From NCBI GenBank assembly GCA_902624425.1, contig CACNXK010000001.1:62001-126000 (forward strand): 64,000 nucleotides of DNA, written 5' to 3'. Origin of the DNA: an uncultured SAR86 cluster bacterium. GTDB lineage: Bacteria > Pseudomonadota > Gammaproteobacteria > Magnimaribacterales > D2472. The first letter of the stretch is position 1. Each line of letters begins with the position of its first letter. The notes under the pieces were generated by a model. That model was not told the origin of the DNA. It saw nothing but the letters and a program-made list of their open reading frames with translations, and did not search any database. Below, in pieces: positions 53,202-63,200 of the stretch. A program made the translations under genes and the position numbers.

Positions 53202-55126
53202 AAGCTTTTTTTATTCTCAATAAGATCTGAGACTACAGCAGGTTCAGCTAAGGTTGTAGTATCTCCTAAGTTTTCAAAATCACCTTCAGCAACTTTCCTT
53301 AATATTCTTCTCATGATCTTACCTGACCTAGTTTTCGGAAGCCCAGGAGCATTTTGTATTAAATCAGGTTTCGCAATTGGCCCAATTTCTTTGCCAACAA
53401 AATTTCTTAGTTCTGTTGATAGTTCATCTGAAAATTCTTCCCCTACCATCAAAGTAACAAAAGCATATATGCCTTGTCCTTTAATTGGGTGCTCAAAGCC
53501 CACCACAGCAGCCTCAGCTATTACTGGATGGAGAACAAGCGCACTTTCAACTTCAGCTGTTCCAAGTCTATGTCCAGAAACATTAAGGACATCATCAACT
53601 CTTCCTGTAATCCAAAAGTAGCCATCTTCATCTCTTTTTGCACCATCCCCGGTAAAGTAAATATTGTTATATGTTGAGAAATACGTATCAATCATTCTTT
53701 GGTGGTCATTGTAAACGCTTCTTATTTGACTCGGCCATGAAGATTCAATTACAAGATTTCCTGATGCTTTACCAGATTGTTTAACTCCACTTTCATCATA
53801 AAGCTCTGGTTTTACACCAAAAAAAGGCAGAGTTGCAGAACCTGGTTTTGTAGGAGTAATACCCGCAATTGGAGATATCAATACTGAACCAGTTTCTGTT
53901 TGCCACCAAGTATCTATTACTTCACAAGACTTATTCCCTACAACAGAGTAATACCAATCCCAGGCTTCAGGATTTATTGGCTCTCCTACAGTGCCTAAAA
54001 CTTTTATAGATTCTCTTGAGGTATTCTCAACAAACTCATCTCCTAATGACATCAAAGCCCTAATTGCAGTTGGTGCAGTATAAAAAATATTTATTTTATG
54101 CTCATCACATATTTCCCAGCACCTTGATGCATTGGGATATGTGGGCACTCCCTCAAACATGAGAGAAGTAGCTCCATTTGATAGCGGCCCATAAAGAATA
54201 TAAGTATGTCCTGTAATCCAACCAACATCTGCTGTGCACCAATATTTATCATCTTTATTAAACCCGAATAAATATTTAAAAGAGATATGAGCTCCTAAGA
54301 GATATCCAGCTGTTGTATGTAATACTCCTTTTGGCTTTCCGGTAGATCCTGATGTATATAAAATAAATAAGGGATCTTCAGAATCCATTGGCTCTGGATC
54401 ACAAACGTCGTCAACCTTATCTTTAAGCTCATTAAACCAGAGATCTCTATTCTCATTCCAGCCAATTTCTCCCCCGGTTCGTTTAACAACAATGACATTT
54501 TTTACGTCGGGGCAATCTAATAGAGCCTCGTCAACATTATTCTTTAAAGGCACTTTTTTACCACCTCTTACTCCCTCATCAGCTGTAATTACAGTCCTGC
54601 AATCAGCATCTAAAATTCTGTCTTTAAGAGACTCTGGTGAAAACCCACCAAAAACAACAGAATGAATGGCACCAATTCTGGCGCATGCAAACATTGCAAA
54701 TGCAGCCTCAGGAATCATCGGCATGTATATACATACTCTTGAACCTTTCTTAACTTGGAGTGATTTTAGAATGTTTGCAAACTTACAAACTTCAGAATGT
54801 AATTCTTTAAAGGAAATTTCCTTTGAGTTTCCTGGCTCGTCTCCTTCCCAAATTAAGGCAACTTTATCACCATTATCTTCTAGATGCCTATCTATGCAAT
54901 TAAGCGTTATGTTTGTTTTGCCACCAGAAAACCATTTTGTATCTTGAAACTTAGAATTATGAACCTCTTTAAAGTCTTCAATCCACCTAATATTTTCTCT
55001 AGCAAGATCACCAAAGAATTTTTCAGGATTTTCGATTGATTCCCTATAAAGACTTAAATACTCATCAAAATCTTTTATGTGAGGATTTGAGAATTTGGGA
55101 TTTGGATTGTATATTTCTTGAGTCAA
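53198..55126 (-). CDS. acs: Acetyl-CoA synthetase
   Basis: AMP-forming ligase of 642 aa that activates acetate. The P-loop-like [11 protein letters not shown] is near residue 258, WWQTETGS near 408, and the acetylation-site lysine lies in [11 protein letters not shown] near 610. Length and N-terminal [12 protein letters not shown] are characteristic of Acs. It lies 1 nt downstream of the deoxynucleoside kinase gene on the same strand. Confidence 0.95.
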   Translation of the reverse strand: MTQEIYNPNPKFSNPHIKDFDEYLSLYRESIENPEKFFGDLARENIRWIEDFKEVHNSKFQDTKWFSGGKTNITLNCIDRHLEDNGDKVALIWEGDEPGNSKEISFKELHSEVCKFANILKSLQVKKGSRVCIYMPMIPEAAFAMFACARIGAIHSVVFGGFSPESLKDRILDADCRTVITADEGVRGGKKVPLKNNVDEALLDCPDVKNVIVVKRTGGEIGWNENRDLWFNELKDKVDDVCDPEPMDSEDPLFILYTSGSTGKPKGVLHTTAGYLLGAHISFKYLFGFNKDDKYWCTADVGWITGHTYILYGPLSNGATSLMFEGVPTYPNASRCWEICDEHKINIFYTAPTAIRALMSLGDEFVENTSRESIKVLGTVGEPINPEAWDWYYSVVGNKSCEVIDTWWQTETGSVLISPIAGITPTKPGSATLPFFGVKPELYDESGVKQSGKASGNLVIESSWPSQIRSVYNDHQRMIDTYFSTYNNIYFTGDGAKRDEDGYFWITGRVDDVLNVSGHRLGTAEVESALVLHPVIAEAAVVGFEHPIKGQGIYAFVTLMVGEEFSDELSTELRNFVGKEIGPIAKPDLIQNAPGLPKTRSGKIMRRILRKVAEGDFENLGDTTTLAEPAVVSDLIENKKSL

Positions 55127-55127
55127 T

Positions 55128-55793
55128 TTAAAGTATTGATGGTTGAGGATTTATAAAAGTTTTACCTTTTGGATTAGACATGATTTTTGTAACTAACATT
55201 TCATAATCTTCTTCATTTTCCTCAAAATTAATATCGGCAGCATTAACAATTAAGACAGGGGCTTTTTCATAATCCAAGAAAAATCTTGAATAAGCCTCAT
55301 TGATCTTTGTTAAATACTCATTTGTTAGATATTGTTCGTATTCATTCCCTCTTTTATCTATTCTGCTCATTAAAACTTCTACGGGAGCCTGAAGATAAAT
55401 AACAAGATCTGGTGTCGGGGAGTCAAGTGTTAAATGTTCATACACCTTGTCATAAAGTTTCATTTCTTCAGCTGACAAAACCACTTCAGCAAATAATCTG
55501 TCTTTTTCTAATATGAAATCTGCAACCCTTACAGGCTCAAATAAACTTCTCTGTTTTAACTCTTCCATTTGCTGAACTCTTTGAAAAAGAAAAAATAATT
55601 GAGCAGCAAGAGCAGACTGTGTTGGATTTTTATATGAGGCCTCCAGAAAAGGGTTTTCAGCGGGCATTTCGAGCAAAATGTCATAATTGAATGATTTTGC
55701 GAGTTTATTAGCCAAAGTGGTTTTACCAACCCCAATTGGCCCCTCAACTGCAATATATTTAGGAAAAGGATCTTCTTTGTATGCTAATTTCAT
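55128..55793 (-). CDS. Deoxynucleoside kinase
   Basis: A 221-aa kinase of the dNK/dGK/dAK family for salvage of deoxynucleosides. The P-loop is [13 protein letters not shown] near residue 17. The substrate and base-binding region includes FFLFQRVQQ and the LID arginines near [12 protein letters not shown]. Such genes lie near pcnB/folK/panB in several gammaproteobacteria. pcnB is the upstream gene here, 19 nt away, but folK and panB are absent. Confidence 0.88.
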   Translation of the reverse strand: MKLAYKEDPFPKYIAVEGPIGVGKTTLANKLAKSFNYDILLEMPAENPFLEASYKNPTQSALAAQLFFLFQRVQQMEELKQRSLFEPVRVADFILEKDRLFAEVVLSAEEMKLYDKVYEHLTLDSPTPDLVIYLQAPVEVLMSRIDKRGNEYEQYLTNEYLTKINEAYSRFFLDYEKAPVLIVNAADINFEENEEDYEMLVTKIMSNPKGKTFINPQPSIL

Positions 55794-55812
55794 AGAATAT
55801 ATAAAATTTAGA

Positions 55813-57129
55813 TTATCTTAATTCTTCAGAAAATCCAAATTCTTTTCCTTCGCCCTTTCTAGGGTTGTAATTTCCATTAGATTCGACAGTTTTTTTGACT
55901 TTTTCTAGCATCTTTTGCTGAGATTTAGCATCATTACGCTGAAAGTTAGTCCACCACTTTCCAAGATCTGATTTATCCTTTGAAACTTTCTCTCTAATTA
56001 AAAGAAAATCATAGCCCGCCCTAAATCTTGGATGCTTGATAATCTTGTTAGGATTATTTTTTAATCTATCATTTAGTTTTAATTGCAGGTACCAAATATC
56101 CTTAATATAACTAATGAACTTTCTTGGTATAGCAGTAATTCTTTGTTGCTCAGCAATAACTGAGTCCATTGATCTAAAAAATTTCCTTACGTTAATTCCG
56201 TTTTCAGAAGAACATCTTTCAATTAATTTTGGCCACAAGATTGCAGCTAATAGAAAGCCCGGAGTTATTGACTTCCCATCTTTAAATCTCTTATCAGTAT
56301 TTTTAAATGACTCATCATAAATTTTATTATTAGGATATTTCTTTTCTAAATTAATAAGATATTTGGCAACATCAAAAGACACTAGCTTTTTATAATTTCC
56401 ATACCCATATCCGTTTAGAAAGATTTTGCAGAACTCATCAAACAATCTTGCATTTGAGATATCACCTAAAAGTTCTCCTTTCTCATAGATAGCTTCTTTT
56501 ATTTTGCTATTAATTTTGAAATTAAGCTTGGTAGAAAATCTTATGGCTCTCAAACTCCTAACTGGATCCTCTTCAAATCTATATAGCGGATCTCCTATGG
56601 AAATAATTTTTTTTTCTTTTACGTGCTGGATGCCCTGATGGAAGTCTTTAAAGGTTTTATTTATTGGACAAAAATAAATAGCATTTATTGAAAAATCTCT
56701 CCTATTGCAATCATCCTCGATGCTACCCCAAATATTATCTCTGATTATTTTTCCAGCATCATCCTTTATAAGATCATTTTCTATAGTCGTATTATCTTTG
56801 TTGAATCCAGCTCTAAAGGTTGCAACTTCTATTATCTGCTTTCCTTTATATATATGAACTAGCTGGAATCTCTTTCCAATAATCCTTGAAGCTTTAAAGA
56901 TCTTTCTGATCTCCCTTGGCTCAGCATTTGTAGCGATATCAAAATCCTTAGGTTTAATATTTGCCAATAAATCTCTAACACAGCCACCAACGAGATAGGC
57001 TTCATAATTATGATCTTGTAGTTTTTTGACTATCTCCACAGCGAAGGAACTTATATTTTTATCCCAGTCTTTTGAGCTAATAGGATGTTTATTGCTCGAA
57101 GTCTTTTTAAAAAGGTTTTTTAGTATCAA
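55813..57129 (-). CDS. pcnB: Poly(A) polymerase I
   Basis: Adds poly(A) tails to RNA, promoting decay. The nucleotidyltransferase core holds YLVGGCVRDLL and the catalytic aspartates in KPKDFDIAT, and the tail is basic. I place the start at the TTG at 57129, 2 nt after the adenosine kinase stop, giving 438 aa. The frame is open to 57231, but that would overlap the kinase by 100 nt and adds no PAP residues. CCA-adding enzyme is less likely because of the C-terminal RNA-binding extension. Confidence 0.85.
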   Translation of the reverse strand: MILKNLFKKTSSNKHPISSKDWDKNISSFAVEIVKKLQDHNYEAYLVGGCVRDLLANIKPKDFDIATNAEPREIRKIFKASRIIGKRFQLVHIYKGKQIIEVATFRAGFNKDNTTIENDLIKDDAGKIIRDNIWGSIEDDCNRRDFSINAIYFCPINKTFKDFHQGIQHVKEKKIISIGDPLYRFEEDPVRSLRAIRFSTKLNFKINSKIKEAIYEKGELLGDISNARLFDEFCKIFLNGYGYGNYKKLVSFDVAKYLINLEKKYPNNKIYDESFKNTDKRFKDGKSITPGFLLAAILWPKLIERCSSENGINVRKFFRSMDSVIAEQQRITAIPRKFISYIKDIWYLQLKLNDRLKNNPNKIIKHPRFRAGYDFLLIREKVSKDKSDLGKWWTNFQRNDAKSQQKMLEKVKKTVESNGNYNPRKGEGKEFGFSEELR

Positions 57130-57131
57130 GT

Positions 57132-58124
57132 TTATAAATTTTCTGAGAGATTTTGATAATCTTCTTTTTTTAGGCGTGGGCCAAATGTTTGGACTATCTG
57201 TGCAGCTGCCAAATTGGCAAATGAACCGCATTCATAAAGATCTTTACCATTAAGCATTGCATGCATAAATGCACCAGCAAACATATCACCAGCACCATTC
57301 GTATCAATTGCTTTAACTTCCAAACCTTCATTTTTGATAACTTCTCCACCAGAAACAATAAAGCTTCCATTTGATCCATCAGTTATCACTGTTGTGAAGT
57401 TTTTGTTTTTTAAAATCTCAATTGCATTATCTATATTATCGGTTTCAGTGAGAGCTAATGCCTCATCGTGATTTCCAAAAACATAATCCACTTTATATGA
57501 AAGAATTTTTTCAAATTTATCTCGAAAACCATGAACAATGCCATCATTGGATAAAGATAACGCTTTTTTAGTTCCAAAACCTTCCAAAGAATCAAGTGAT
57601 TTAATTACAGAATTAAAGTTAGAATCGCTTGTTACCATATAACCCTCTATATAAAAGATCTTAGATTTTTGAATATATTCAAAATTTATATCATTCTCAT
57701 TAAGATGCTCGCTAATTCCTAAAGTGCTACACATAGTTCTTGCAGCATCAGGAGTAACAAGGACTAGACATTTCCCAGTTGGAGTACTTTGGTCATTTGA
57801 ACTAATCCCTATGTGATCAATGCCAGCTTCCTTGAGGCTTTTTAAATACTTATTACCATCCTCATCATTATTTAGCTTACATACATGATGACAGGTTGAA
57901 CCAAAATAAGATGCAGCAACTAAGGAGTTGGTTGCAGACCCACCGCAATCAACCACTGATTCTAGATCAAGACCTGAAAGCTTATCTAGTATTACATTTT
58001 GCTCATCCCTTGACTGGATTACCATTTCATCTGGTTTCATCCCAATTTCATCTAAAAAAGTTTGCTCAACTTTAAATTGAGTATCAACTAAGGCGTTACC
58101 AATTGCTGTTATATCATGACTCAT
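57132..58124 (-). CDS. Adenosine kinase (PfkB family)
   Basis: A 330-aa ribokinase-fold sugar kinase. The glycine-rich N-terminal motif GGSATNSLVAAS is near residue 61 and the PfkB signature DTNGAGDMFAGAF near 276, with its catalytic aspartate. The overall sequence matches the bacterial adenosine kinase-like group. It would recycle adenosine made by AhcY. It overlaps hemL by 11 nt. Confidence 0.82.
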   Translation of the reverse strand: MSHDITAIGNALVDTQFKVEQTFLDEIGMKPDEMVIQSRDEQNVILDKLSGLDLESVVDCGGSATNSLVAASYFGSTCHHVCKLNNDEDGNKYLKSLKEAGIDHIGISSNDQSTPTGKCLVLVTPDAARTMCSTLGISEHLNENDINFEYIQKSKIFYIEGYMVTSDSNFNSVIKSLDSLEGFGTKKALSLSNDGIVHGFRDKFEKILSYKVDYVFGNHDEALALTETDNIDNAIEILKNKNFTTVITDGSNGSFIVSGGEVIKNEGLEVKAIDTNGAGDMFAGAFMHAMLNGKDLYECGSFANLAAAQIVQTFGPRLKKEDYQNLSENL

Positions 58125-59397
58125 ACACTGTCCTTATTTTATTTATAACCTCGTTAAGAATCTTTTTATTATGTTTTGTAGAGATAAAACCTGCTTCGTA
58201 TTTAGATGGTGCAAAGTATATACCTTGATTGAGGCAGCCTTTAAAAAAACTTACAAAATATTTATCATTTGATGCGCTGACATCATCAAAATTTTTTGGG
58301 AATTCTTCAGTAAAGAAAAATCCAAACATTCCTCCTATTTGATTAGAAGAGAAGGGGATTCCTTTTTTTAACATCTCACTTTTAATATTTGTTAATAGAT
58401 AATTAGCATTAGCTTCGAGCTCTTGGTAAGGATTTGTTTTTATAAGTTCACTAATAAGGCACTTCCCAGCCGCAACAGCTAATGGATTCCCAGATAATGT
58501 GCCCGCCTGATAAACAGGCCCCTCTGGAGCAAGAAAATTCATTATTTCTGCTTTACCACCAAATGCTCCTACGGGAAGACCTCCGCCTATTACCTTTCCC
58601 AAGGCAGTTAGGTCTGGCGTGATTCCATATAATTCTTGAGCTCCACCTAAAGAGACTCTAAAACCAGTCATCACCTCATCGAAAATCAATACTGATCCAT
58701 TTTCATAAGTTTTAACTCTTAATGTCTTTAGAAAATCTTCATCTCCAGGAATAAAACCCATGTTTCCAGCTATTGGCTCAATAATTACAGCAGCTAGCTC
58801 ATTTTTAATAGATTCAAAAACTTCTAAAAAAGCGTCTATGTCGTTGTATGGAATACTAATTGTCTGTCTTGCTAGCTCCTCAGGCACACCTGGTGAATCA
58901 GGCAAACCAAAAGTTGAGACTCCTGAACCAGCTTTTATTAGGAGAGAATCTACATGACCGTGGTAGCAACCAGTAAATTTAATAATCTTATTACGTCCCG
59001 TAAATCCTCTAGCTAATCTTATACAACTCATAGTTGCTTCAGTTCCAGAATTAACCATTCTTATTTTTTCAATAGAGGGCATCACTGTTCTTATTAACTC
59101 ACCGATCGATGTTTCTGCTTCCGTTGGCGCTCCATAACTTGTTCCTAAATCAGCTTGGTCTTTAATTGCTTTTATTATTTTTGGATTGCTATGTCCCAAA
59201 ATCATTGGACCCCATGATCCAATAAAATCGACATAATCATTACCATCAACATCATGCAAATATGCTCCAGAAGCACTTTTTATGAAAATAGGAGAACCAT
59301 TAACATTTCCAAATGCACGAACGGGCGAATTAACACCGCCAGGCATTACTGACTTTGCTTTATTAAAAAGAGATTTGGATTTAGTTGTTTTACTCAA
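58114..59397 (-). CDS. hemL: Glutamate-1-semialdehyde 2,1-aminomutase
   Basis: PLP enzyme of 427 aa that forms 5-aminolevulinate in the C5 haem pathway. Typical are PGGVNSPVRAF near the N-terminus, the GTEATM substrate loop, DEVMTGFRV, and the PLP lysine in ALGKVIGGGLP near 265. It overlaps thiE by 8 nt, a pairing also seen in Pseudomonas, and is followed by adenosine kinase. Confidence 0.95.
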   Translation of the reverse strand: MSKTTKSKSLFNKAKSVMPGGVNSPVRAFGNVNGSPIFIKSASGAYLHDVDGNDYVDFIGSWGPMILGHSNPKIIKAIKDQADLGTSYGAPTEAETSIGELIRTVMPSIEKIRMVNSGTEATMSCIRLARGFTGRNKIIKFTGCYHGHVDSLLIKAGSGVSTFGLPDSPGVPEELARQTISIPYNDIDAFLEVFESIKNELAAVIIEPIAGNMGFIPGDEDFLKTLRVKTYENGSVLIFDEVMTGFRVSLGGAQELYGITPDLTALGKVIGGGLPVGAFGGKAEIMNFLAPEGPVYQAGTLSGNPLAVAAGKCLISELIKTNPYQELEANANYLLTNIKSEMLKKGIPFSSNQIGGMFGFFFTEEFPKNFDDVSASNDKYFVSFFKGCLNQGIYFAPSKYEAGFISTKHNKKILNEVINKIRTVYES

Positions 59398-60022
59398 AAT
59401 TAAAATTATTTACAAAAAAACTTGCTGATTCAGCAACATCTTGTGAGTTAAAAATAGCATCACTTAAAGCAATCATATCAAAATTTAGCAATGCAACCTT
59501 ATGAAAGTTTTCTTTGTTTATACCACCAATAATTACTTTGCTAGAAACACTAAAGTTATTTATTAGGTCTAAGTCATTTTTTTCAATTGGGATAGCTTCC
59601 TTCTTTGTTAAAGAATTAGAAAAGGCACCAAATGAAACATATTCAGCCCCTTCCTTTATAGCTTTTTTAGCTTCCTCAATTGATGATTTACAAGTCCTGC
59701 CGATAATAAGATTTTTGTATTTATTTTTTACCTTTTCTACTGGCATATCATTTTTTCCTAAGTGGACACCGTCTGCGCCTATTTCAATAGCAAGATGAGG
59801 ATAGTCATTGATAAAAGCAATTCCATCCTTATTCTTAATTTGATTAACAAGGCTGGAGAAAAAATATTTAAGTTCTTCTGTGATTTCCTCTTTATACCTG
59901 ATCTGAAAAACCTTTACTCCACATTCAAGGCATATATTGATATCATCCAACAGTTTTGTTGTCTCAAAATTAGGAGGAGTTATTGCATAAATACCCTTTA
60001 ATTTATCTTTAGCATCAATCAC
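59390..60022 (-). CDS. thiE: Thiamine-phosphate synthase
   Basis: Joins the pyrimidine and thiazole halves of thiamine. With the GTG at 60022 the protein is 210 aa, the usual length. An open extension to 60211 is antisense to hemG and discarded. TIM-barrel motifs include GIYAITPP at the start, QIRYKEE, IGADGVHLGKNDMP, IGRTCKS and IIGGINKEN. It heads the thiE-hemL unit and diverges from hemG over 23 nt. Confidence 0.9.
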   Translation of the reverse strand: MIDAKDKLKGIYAITPPNFETTKLLDDINICLECGVKVFQIRYKEEITEELKYFFSSLVNQIKNKDGIAFINDYPHLAIEIGADGVHLGKNDMPVEKVKNKYKNLIIGRTCKSSIEEAKKAIKEGAEYVSFGAFSNSLTKKEAIPIEKNDLDLINNFSVSSKVIIGGINKENFHKVALLNFDMIALSDAIFNSQDVAESASFFVNNFNFE

Positions 60023-60045
60023 GATATAAAATATAACAGAATAAA

Positions 60046-60567
60046 ATGGATAAAATATTAATTCTTTTTTCAACAACTGATGGCCATACTGTTTCGATAT
60101 GTAATCGAATCGGAGAAATCCTATCTGCAACTGGATCTGTAATAATTTCAAGTCTAGAAGATATTTCACAGATCGAATTAGAGAATGCAGACAAAGTTCT
60201 AGTTGGGGCAAGCATTCGATATGGAAAGCATAATAAGAATCTCTTTAGCTTTTCTAGAAAGTATAAAAGCATTTTAGATTCAAAAGAAAATGCTTTTTTT
60301 AGCGTTAATGCTGTAGCAAGAAAACCAGAAAAAAATGATCCAGGAACAAATCCATATTTAATTAAATTCCTTAAACAATCATCATGGCAACCAAAAAAAT
60401 TAGGAGTTTTTGCTGGCAAAATTGATTATCCTAAGTATAAATTTATTGATAAGTACATGATCAGGTTAATTATGTGGATTACTGATGGGCCTACAGATAT
60501 TAGAAAATCGTTTGAATTTACAGATTGGTCAAAAGTAGATGACTTTGCAAATGACATATTTAAATAA
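60046..60567 (+). CDS. hemG: Flavodoxin-type protoporphyrinogen IX dehydrogenase
   Basis: A 173-aa FMN protein of the HemG family, which oxidises protoporphyrinogen IX and passes electrons to quinone. The FMN phosphate loop is FSTTDGHTVS near residue 8, and the HemG-type RYGKHNKNL near 59 and WITDGPTDI near 143 are present. A positively charged C-terminal region suits membrane association. It diverges from hemL-thiE, so two haem genes are back to back. Confidence 0.9.
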   Translation: MDKILILFSTTDGHTVSICNRIGEILSATGSVIISSLEDISQIELENADKVLVGASIRYGKHNKNLFSFSRKYKSILDSKENAFFSVNAVARKPEKNDPGTNPYLIKFLKQSSWQPKKLGVFAGKIDYPKYKFIDKYMIRLIMWITDGPTDIRKSFEFTDWSKVDDFANDIFK

Positions 60568-60618
60568 GTAATATTGTTTTTATTGAAACTGATACTATAA
60601 ATTTATTAAGATAACGCT

Positions 60619-60951
60619 ATGGAACAAAATACATCTATAAATGTAACTGAAAGTGCACAAAAAAGAATTCAAAATCTGCTTCCAGAGTATGAATCAAATG
60701 CTTTTCGTGTTTATGTTACTGGTGGAGGTTGTTCCGGTTTCCAATATGGCTTTAAATTCGATTCTGAAGAAGCTTTCGATGATGATGTAATCGATTTCGG
60801 TCACTTTAGAGTTTTATTAGACTCTCTTTCATATCCTTATTTATATGGATCCGAGCTAGATTATGTTGAAGATCTTTCAGGTGCTAAATTCATAATTAAG
60901 AATCCTAATGCAAAGACCACATGCGGATGTGGCGAGTCTTTTACAGTCTAG
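60619..60951 (+). CDS. erpA: Iron-sulfur cluster insertion protein ErpA
   Basis: A-type Fe-S carrier of 110 aa. The three cluster cysteines are C39 in GGGCSGFQYG and the two in TTCGCGESF at the C-terminus. Neighbourhood with anmK and an M23 peptidase matches the Pseudomonas erpA-anmK-peptidase locus, which favours ErpA over IscA. Its stop lies 11 nt inside the end of the convergent anmK gene. Confidence 0.92.
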   Translation: MEQNTSINVTESAQKRIQNLLPEYESNAFRVYVTGGGCSGFQYGFKFDSEEAFDDDVIDFGHFRVLLDSLSYPYLYGSELDYVEDLSGAKFIIKNPNAKTTCGCGESFTV

Positions 60952-61951
60952 GCTCAATAAGCAAACCTTTTTCTAGAAAAGCTAAATATGCAAATGCTGC
61001 TGATTCTAAAAATTTTGCAGAGATTATATGATCTGTAAGCTTAAGAGAGGATCCAATATTTTCCTCTAATCTCTCTAAGAGAAAATTATTTTTCGCTCCG
61101 CCACCATGTAACAATATTTCATGAGGCTCATCAAAAGTATTACAAAAATCAGATATACATATAGCGGTTAGTTCACTTAAAGTTGTTAAAAGATTTTCAG
61201 GTGTATCTGAATTAAGCTCATTGAGACCGTAGTAAAAAGATTTATCATCAGCTCTGGGATAATTTGCAGCACGAATTTTCTCTAGCAAATTATCTAAGAT
61301 CTTCTCATTTATCTGTCCTTTAGAAGCAATTTTTCCATCCTCATCAAATGGTATTCCAAAGTGGCGCATTGCAACCAAATCAATTAAGCAATTACCAGGC
61401 CCGATATCTGTAGCTATTTTAATATTATTTCCATCTAAGTATGTGCCATTAGATATTCCTCCAATATTGAGAATGATCTTTCTTTTATTTGATTCTGCGA
61501 ATAAATATTTGTGAAATTCTGGAACAAGCGGGGCACCTAAACCACCTTTTTGCATATCATAGTTTCTAAAATCATGGATTACATCTATTCCAACTTCATC
61601 AGCAATAAATTGAGCACATCCAATTTGAAAACTTCTCTCAGAATCATGAAACATAGTTTGCCCAGGGAATCCTATTTTAGATATTAAAGATATATCTATT
61701 TCTTTAATTAAATCTTTTATCAGCTCTACAGAGCTTTTATTTAAACTCTCTTCGAGCTCGACTACAATTTCATTATCACTTTTTTCTTTAAAACCTTTTC
61801 GGATAGCATCTTCATATTTTGGTTTATAGTTTTCTTCTAGATCCTTTGATTTCGAATGAATAAGCTTAAATCCATCACTAAAATCTACAACACATCCATC
61901 GATTGAATCAGCACTTGTGCCCGACATAAGGCCAATAAAATATTTACTCAT
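60941..61951 (-). CDS. anmK: Anhydro-N-acetylmuramic acid kinase
   Basis: Phosphorylates and opens 1,6-anhydroMurNAc released during peptidoglycan turnover. The 336-aa protein starts with the kinase motif GLMSGTSADSIDG and contains LNIGGISN near 170, the DIGPGNCLID motif, and LHGGGAKN near 290. It is somewhat shorter than E. coli AnmK (369). It overlaps the M23 peptidase gene by 8 nt, so peptidoglycan cleavage and recycling are coupled. Confidence 0.94.
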   Translation of the reverse strand: MSKYFIGLMSGTSADSIDGCVVDFSDGFKLIHSKSKDLEENYKPKYEDAIRKGFKEKSDNEIVVELEESLNKSSVELIKDLIKEIDISLISKIGFPGQTMFHDSERSFQIGCAQFIADEVGIDVIHDFRNYDMQKGGLGAPLVPEFHKYLFAESNKRKIILNIGGISNGTYLDGNNIKIATDIGPGNCLIDLVAMRHFGIPFDEDGKIASKGQINEKILDNLLEKIRAANYPRADDKSFYYGLNELNSDTPENLLTTLSELTAICISDFCNTFDEPHEILLHGGGAKNNFLLERLEENIGSSLKLTDHIISAKFLESAAFAYLAFLEKGLLIEPRL

Positions 61952-63200
61952 AGGCTACTTCACTACTTTTCATGTCAAAAACCTGCAAAGCTTCTTTACT
62001 CTCTTGAACAATAGCCTTAAACCCCTCTAACTTGGACTTTTCAATTGGTTTTGCTGATGGTAGCTCTACCTTTACTGGGTCAGTTCTTTTATCACCAATT
62101 CTAAATTCATAATGTAAATGTGGTGCAGTTGCTAATCCGGAGTCACCCACAAAAGCAATAATCTGTCCTTGGGAAACTTTTGAGCCAACTTTTATTTTTG
62201 AATCAAATTTTTCTAGGTGAGCATAGAGAGTTGTTATATTACCGCCATGACGAATCTCAATAGTTCTTCCATAGCCGCTTTTCCATCCTGCAAATGAAAT
62301 AACACCCTCTCCTGAAGCCTTTATCGGAGTATTCCTTCTTGCTGCATAGTCTACTCCGTTATGAGCTTTAATCTTATGAAGTATTGGGTGCATTCTATTT
62401 GGATTAAAGTGAGAGCTTATGTATGCAAAATCTAATGGAGCTCTTAAAAAAGCTTTTTTTACATTATTACCATCTTCATCAAAATACTGCTTACCAAGGT
62501 CTTCATCAAAATATCTATGCGCAGTATATCTTTTGCCATTATTAATAAATTCAGCAAAAACTATGTCGCCACTGGAAATTTTTTCTCCTTCTGAGTAGTC
62601 AGTTTCATAAATCACAGAAAACTTATCTCCATTTCGGACATCAAAGATAAAATCGATATCCCATCCAAAAATAAATGCGAAATCCATAATAATGCTATCT
62701 GGCATATTCGCCCTGAGACCAGATTCATAAAAAGAGCTTTGAATCTCTCCTACACTTATGGATTGAAGTTTTTCGACATCTTTTACAATCTTTTCAATTA
62801 AGATATCTTCTTCAATATTTACTCTTAGGCTATTTAAAACATCTTTTTTAATTTCAATCCTATTTATTTCGTCATCTAGAAAAGAAAATTTAATTTCATC
62901 ACCCGGCTTAATATTCTTTAGCTCGTTACTGCGATCAAGTTTAAGGATTTTATAAACAGTATTTAAAGGAACCCTGTAGTCTTCAAAAATAATTGACAAA
63001 TTTTCTCCGTCTTTTACTTCATGAATTAAAGAAGTTTCAACACTCTCCTCTTGAGGTTTAAAAAGCTCTTCAATGTATACATCTTCAATTGGTGGAGCCT
63101 CATTATTCTTTCTATCTACACTCAGAAGAACAATTAAACATGCTGCTAGCATAAATGCCAATACGACATACTTAAAAGAGATTCTTTTATATTCAATCAT
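61944..63200 (-). CDS. M23 family metallopeptidase (MepM-like)
   Basis: A 418-aa peptidoglycan endopeptidase. One membrane anchor (about 10-27) precedes a LysM/OapA-like region (about 57-125), and the LytM catalytic domain runs from about 275 to 375. The zinc ligands are seen in HNGVDYAA and in the HLHYEF motif, so it should be active. A hydrophilic tail follows. Its start overlaps the putA stop (TAATG). Confidence 0.88.
   Translation of the reverse strand: MIEYKRISFKYVVLAFMLAACLIVLLSVDRKNNEAPPIEDVYIEELFKPQEESVETSLIHEVKDGENLSIIFEDYRVPLNTVYKILKLDRSNELKNIKPGDEIKFSFLDDEINRIEIKKDVLNSLRVNIEEDILIEKIVKDVEKLQSISVGEIQSSFYESGLRANMPDSIIMDFAFIFGWDIDFIFDVRNGDKFSVIYETDYSEGEKISSGDIVFAEFINNGKRYTAHRYFDEDLGKQYFDEDGNNVKKAFLRAPLDFAYISSHFNPNRMHPILHKIKAHNGVDYAARRNTPIKASGEGVISFAGWKSGYGRTIEIRHGGNITTLYAHLEKFDSKIKVGSKVSQGQIIAFVGDSGLATAPHLHYEFRIGDKRTDPVKVELPSAKPIEKSKLEGFKAIVQESKEALQVFDMKSSEVAYE

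Noticed and set aside
60023-60211. Long N-terminal extension of thiE
   Set aside because: It is antisense to hemG, and the family begins near the GTG at 60022.
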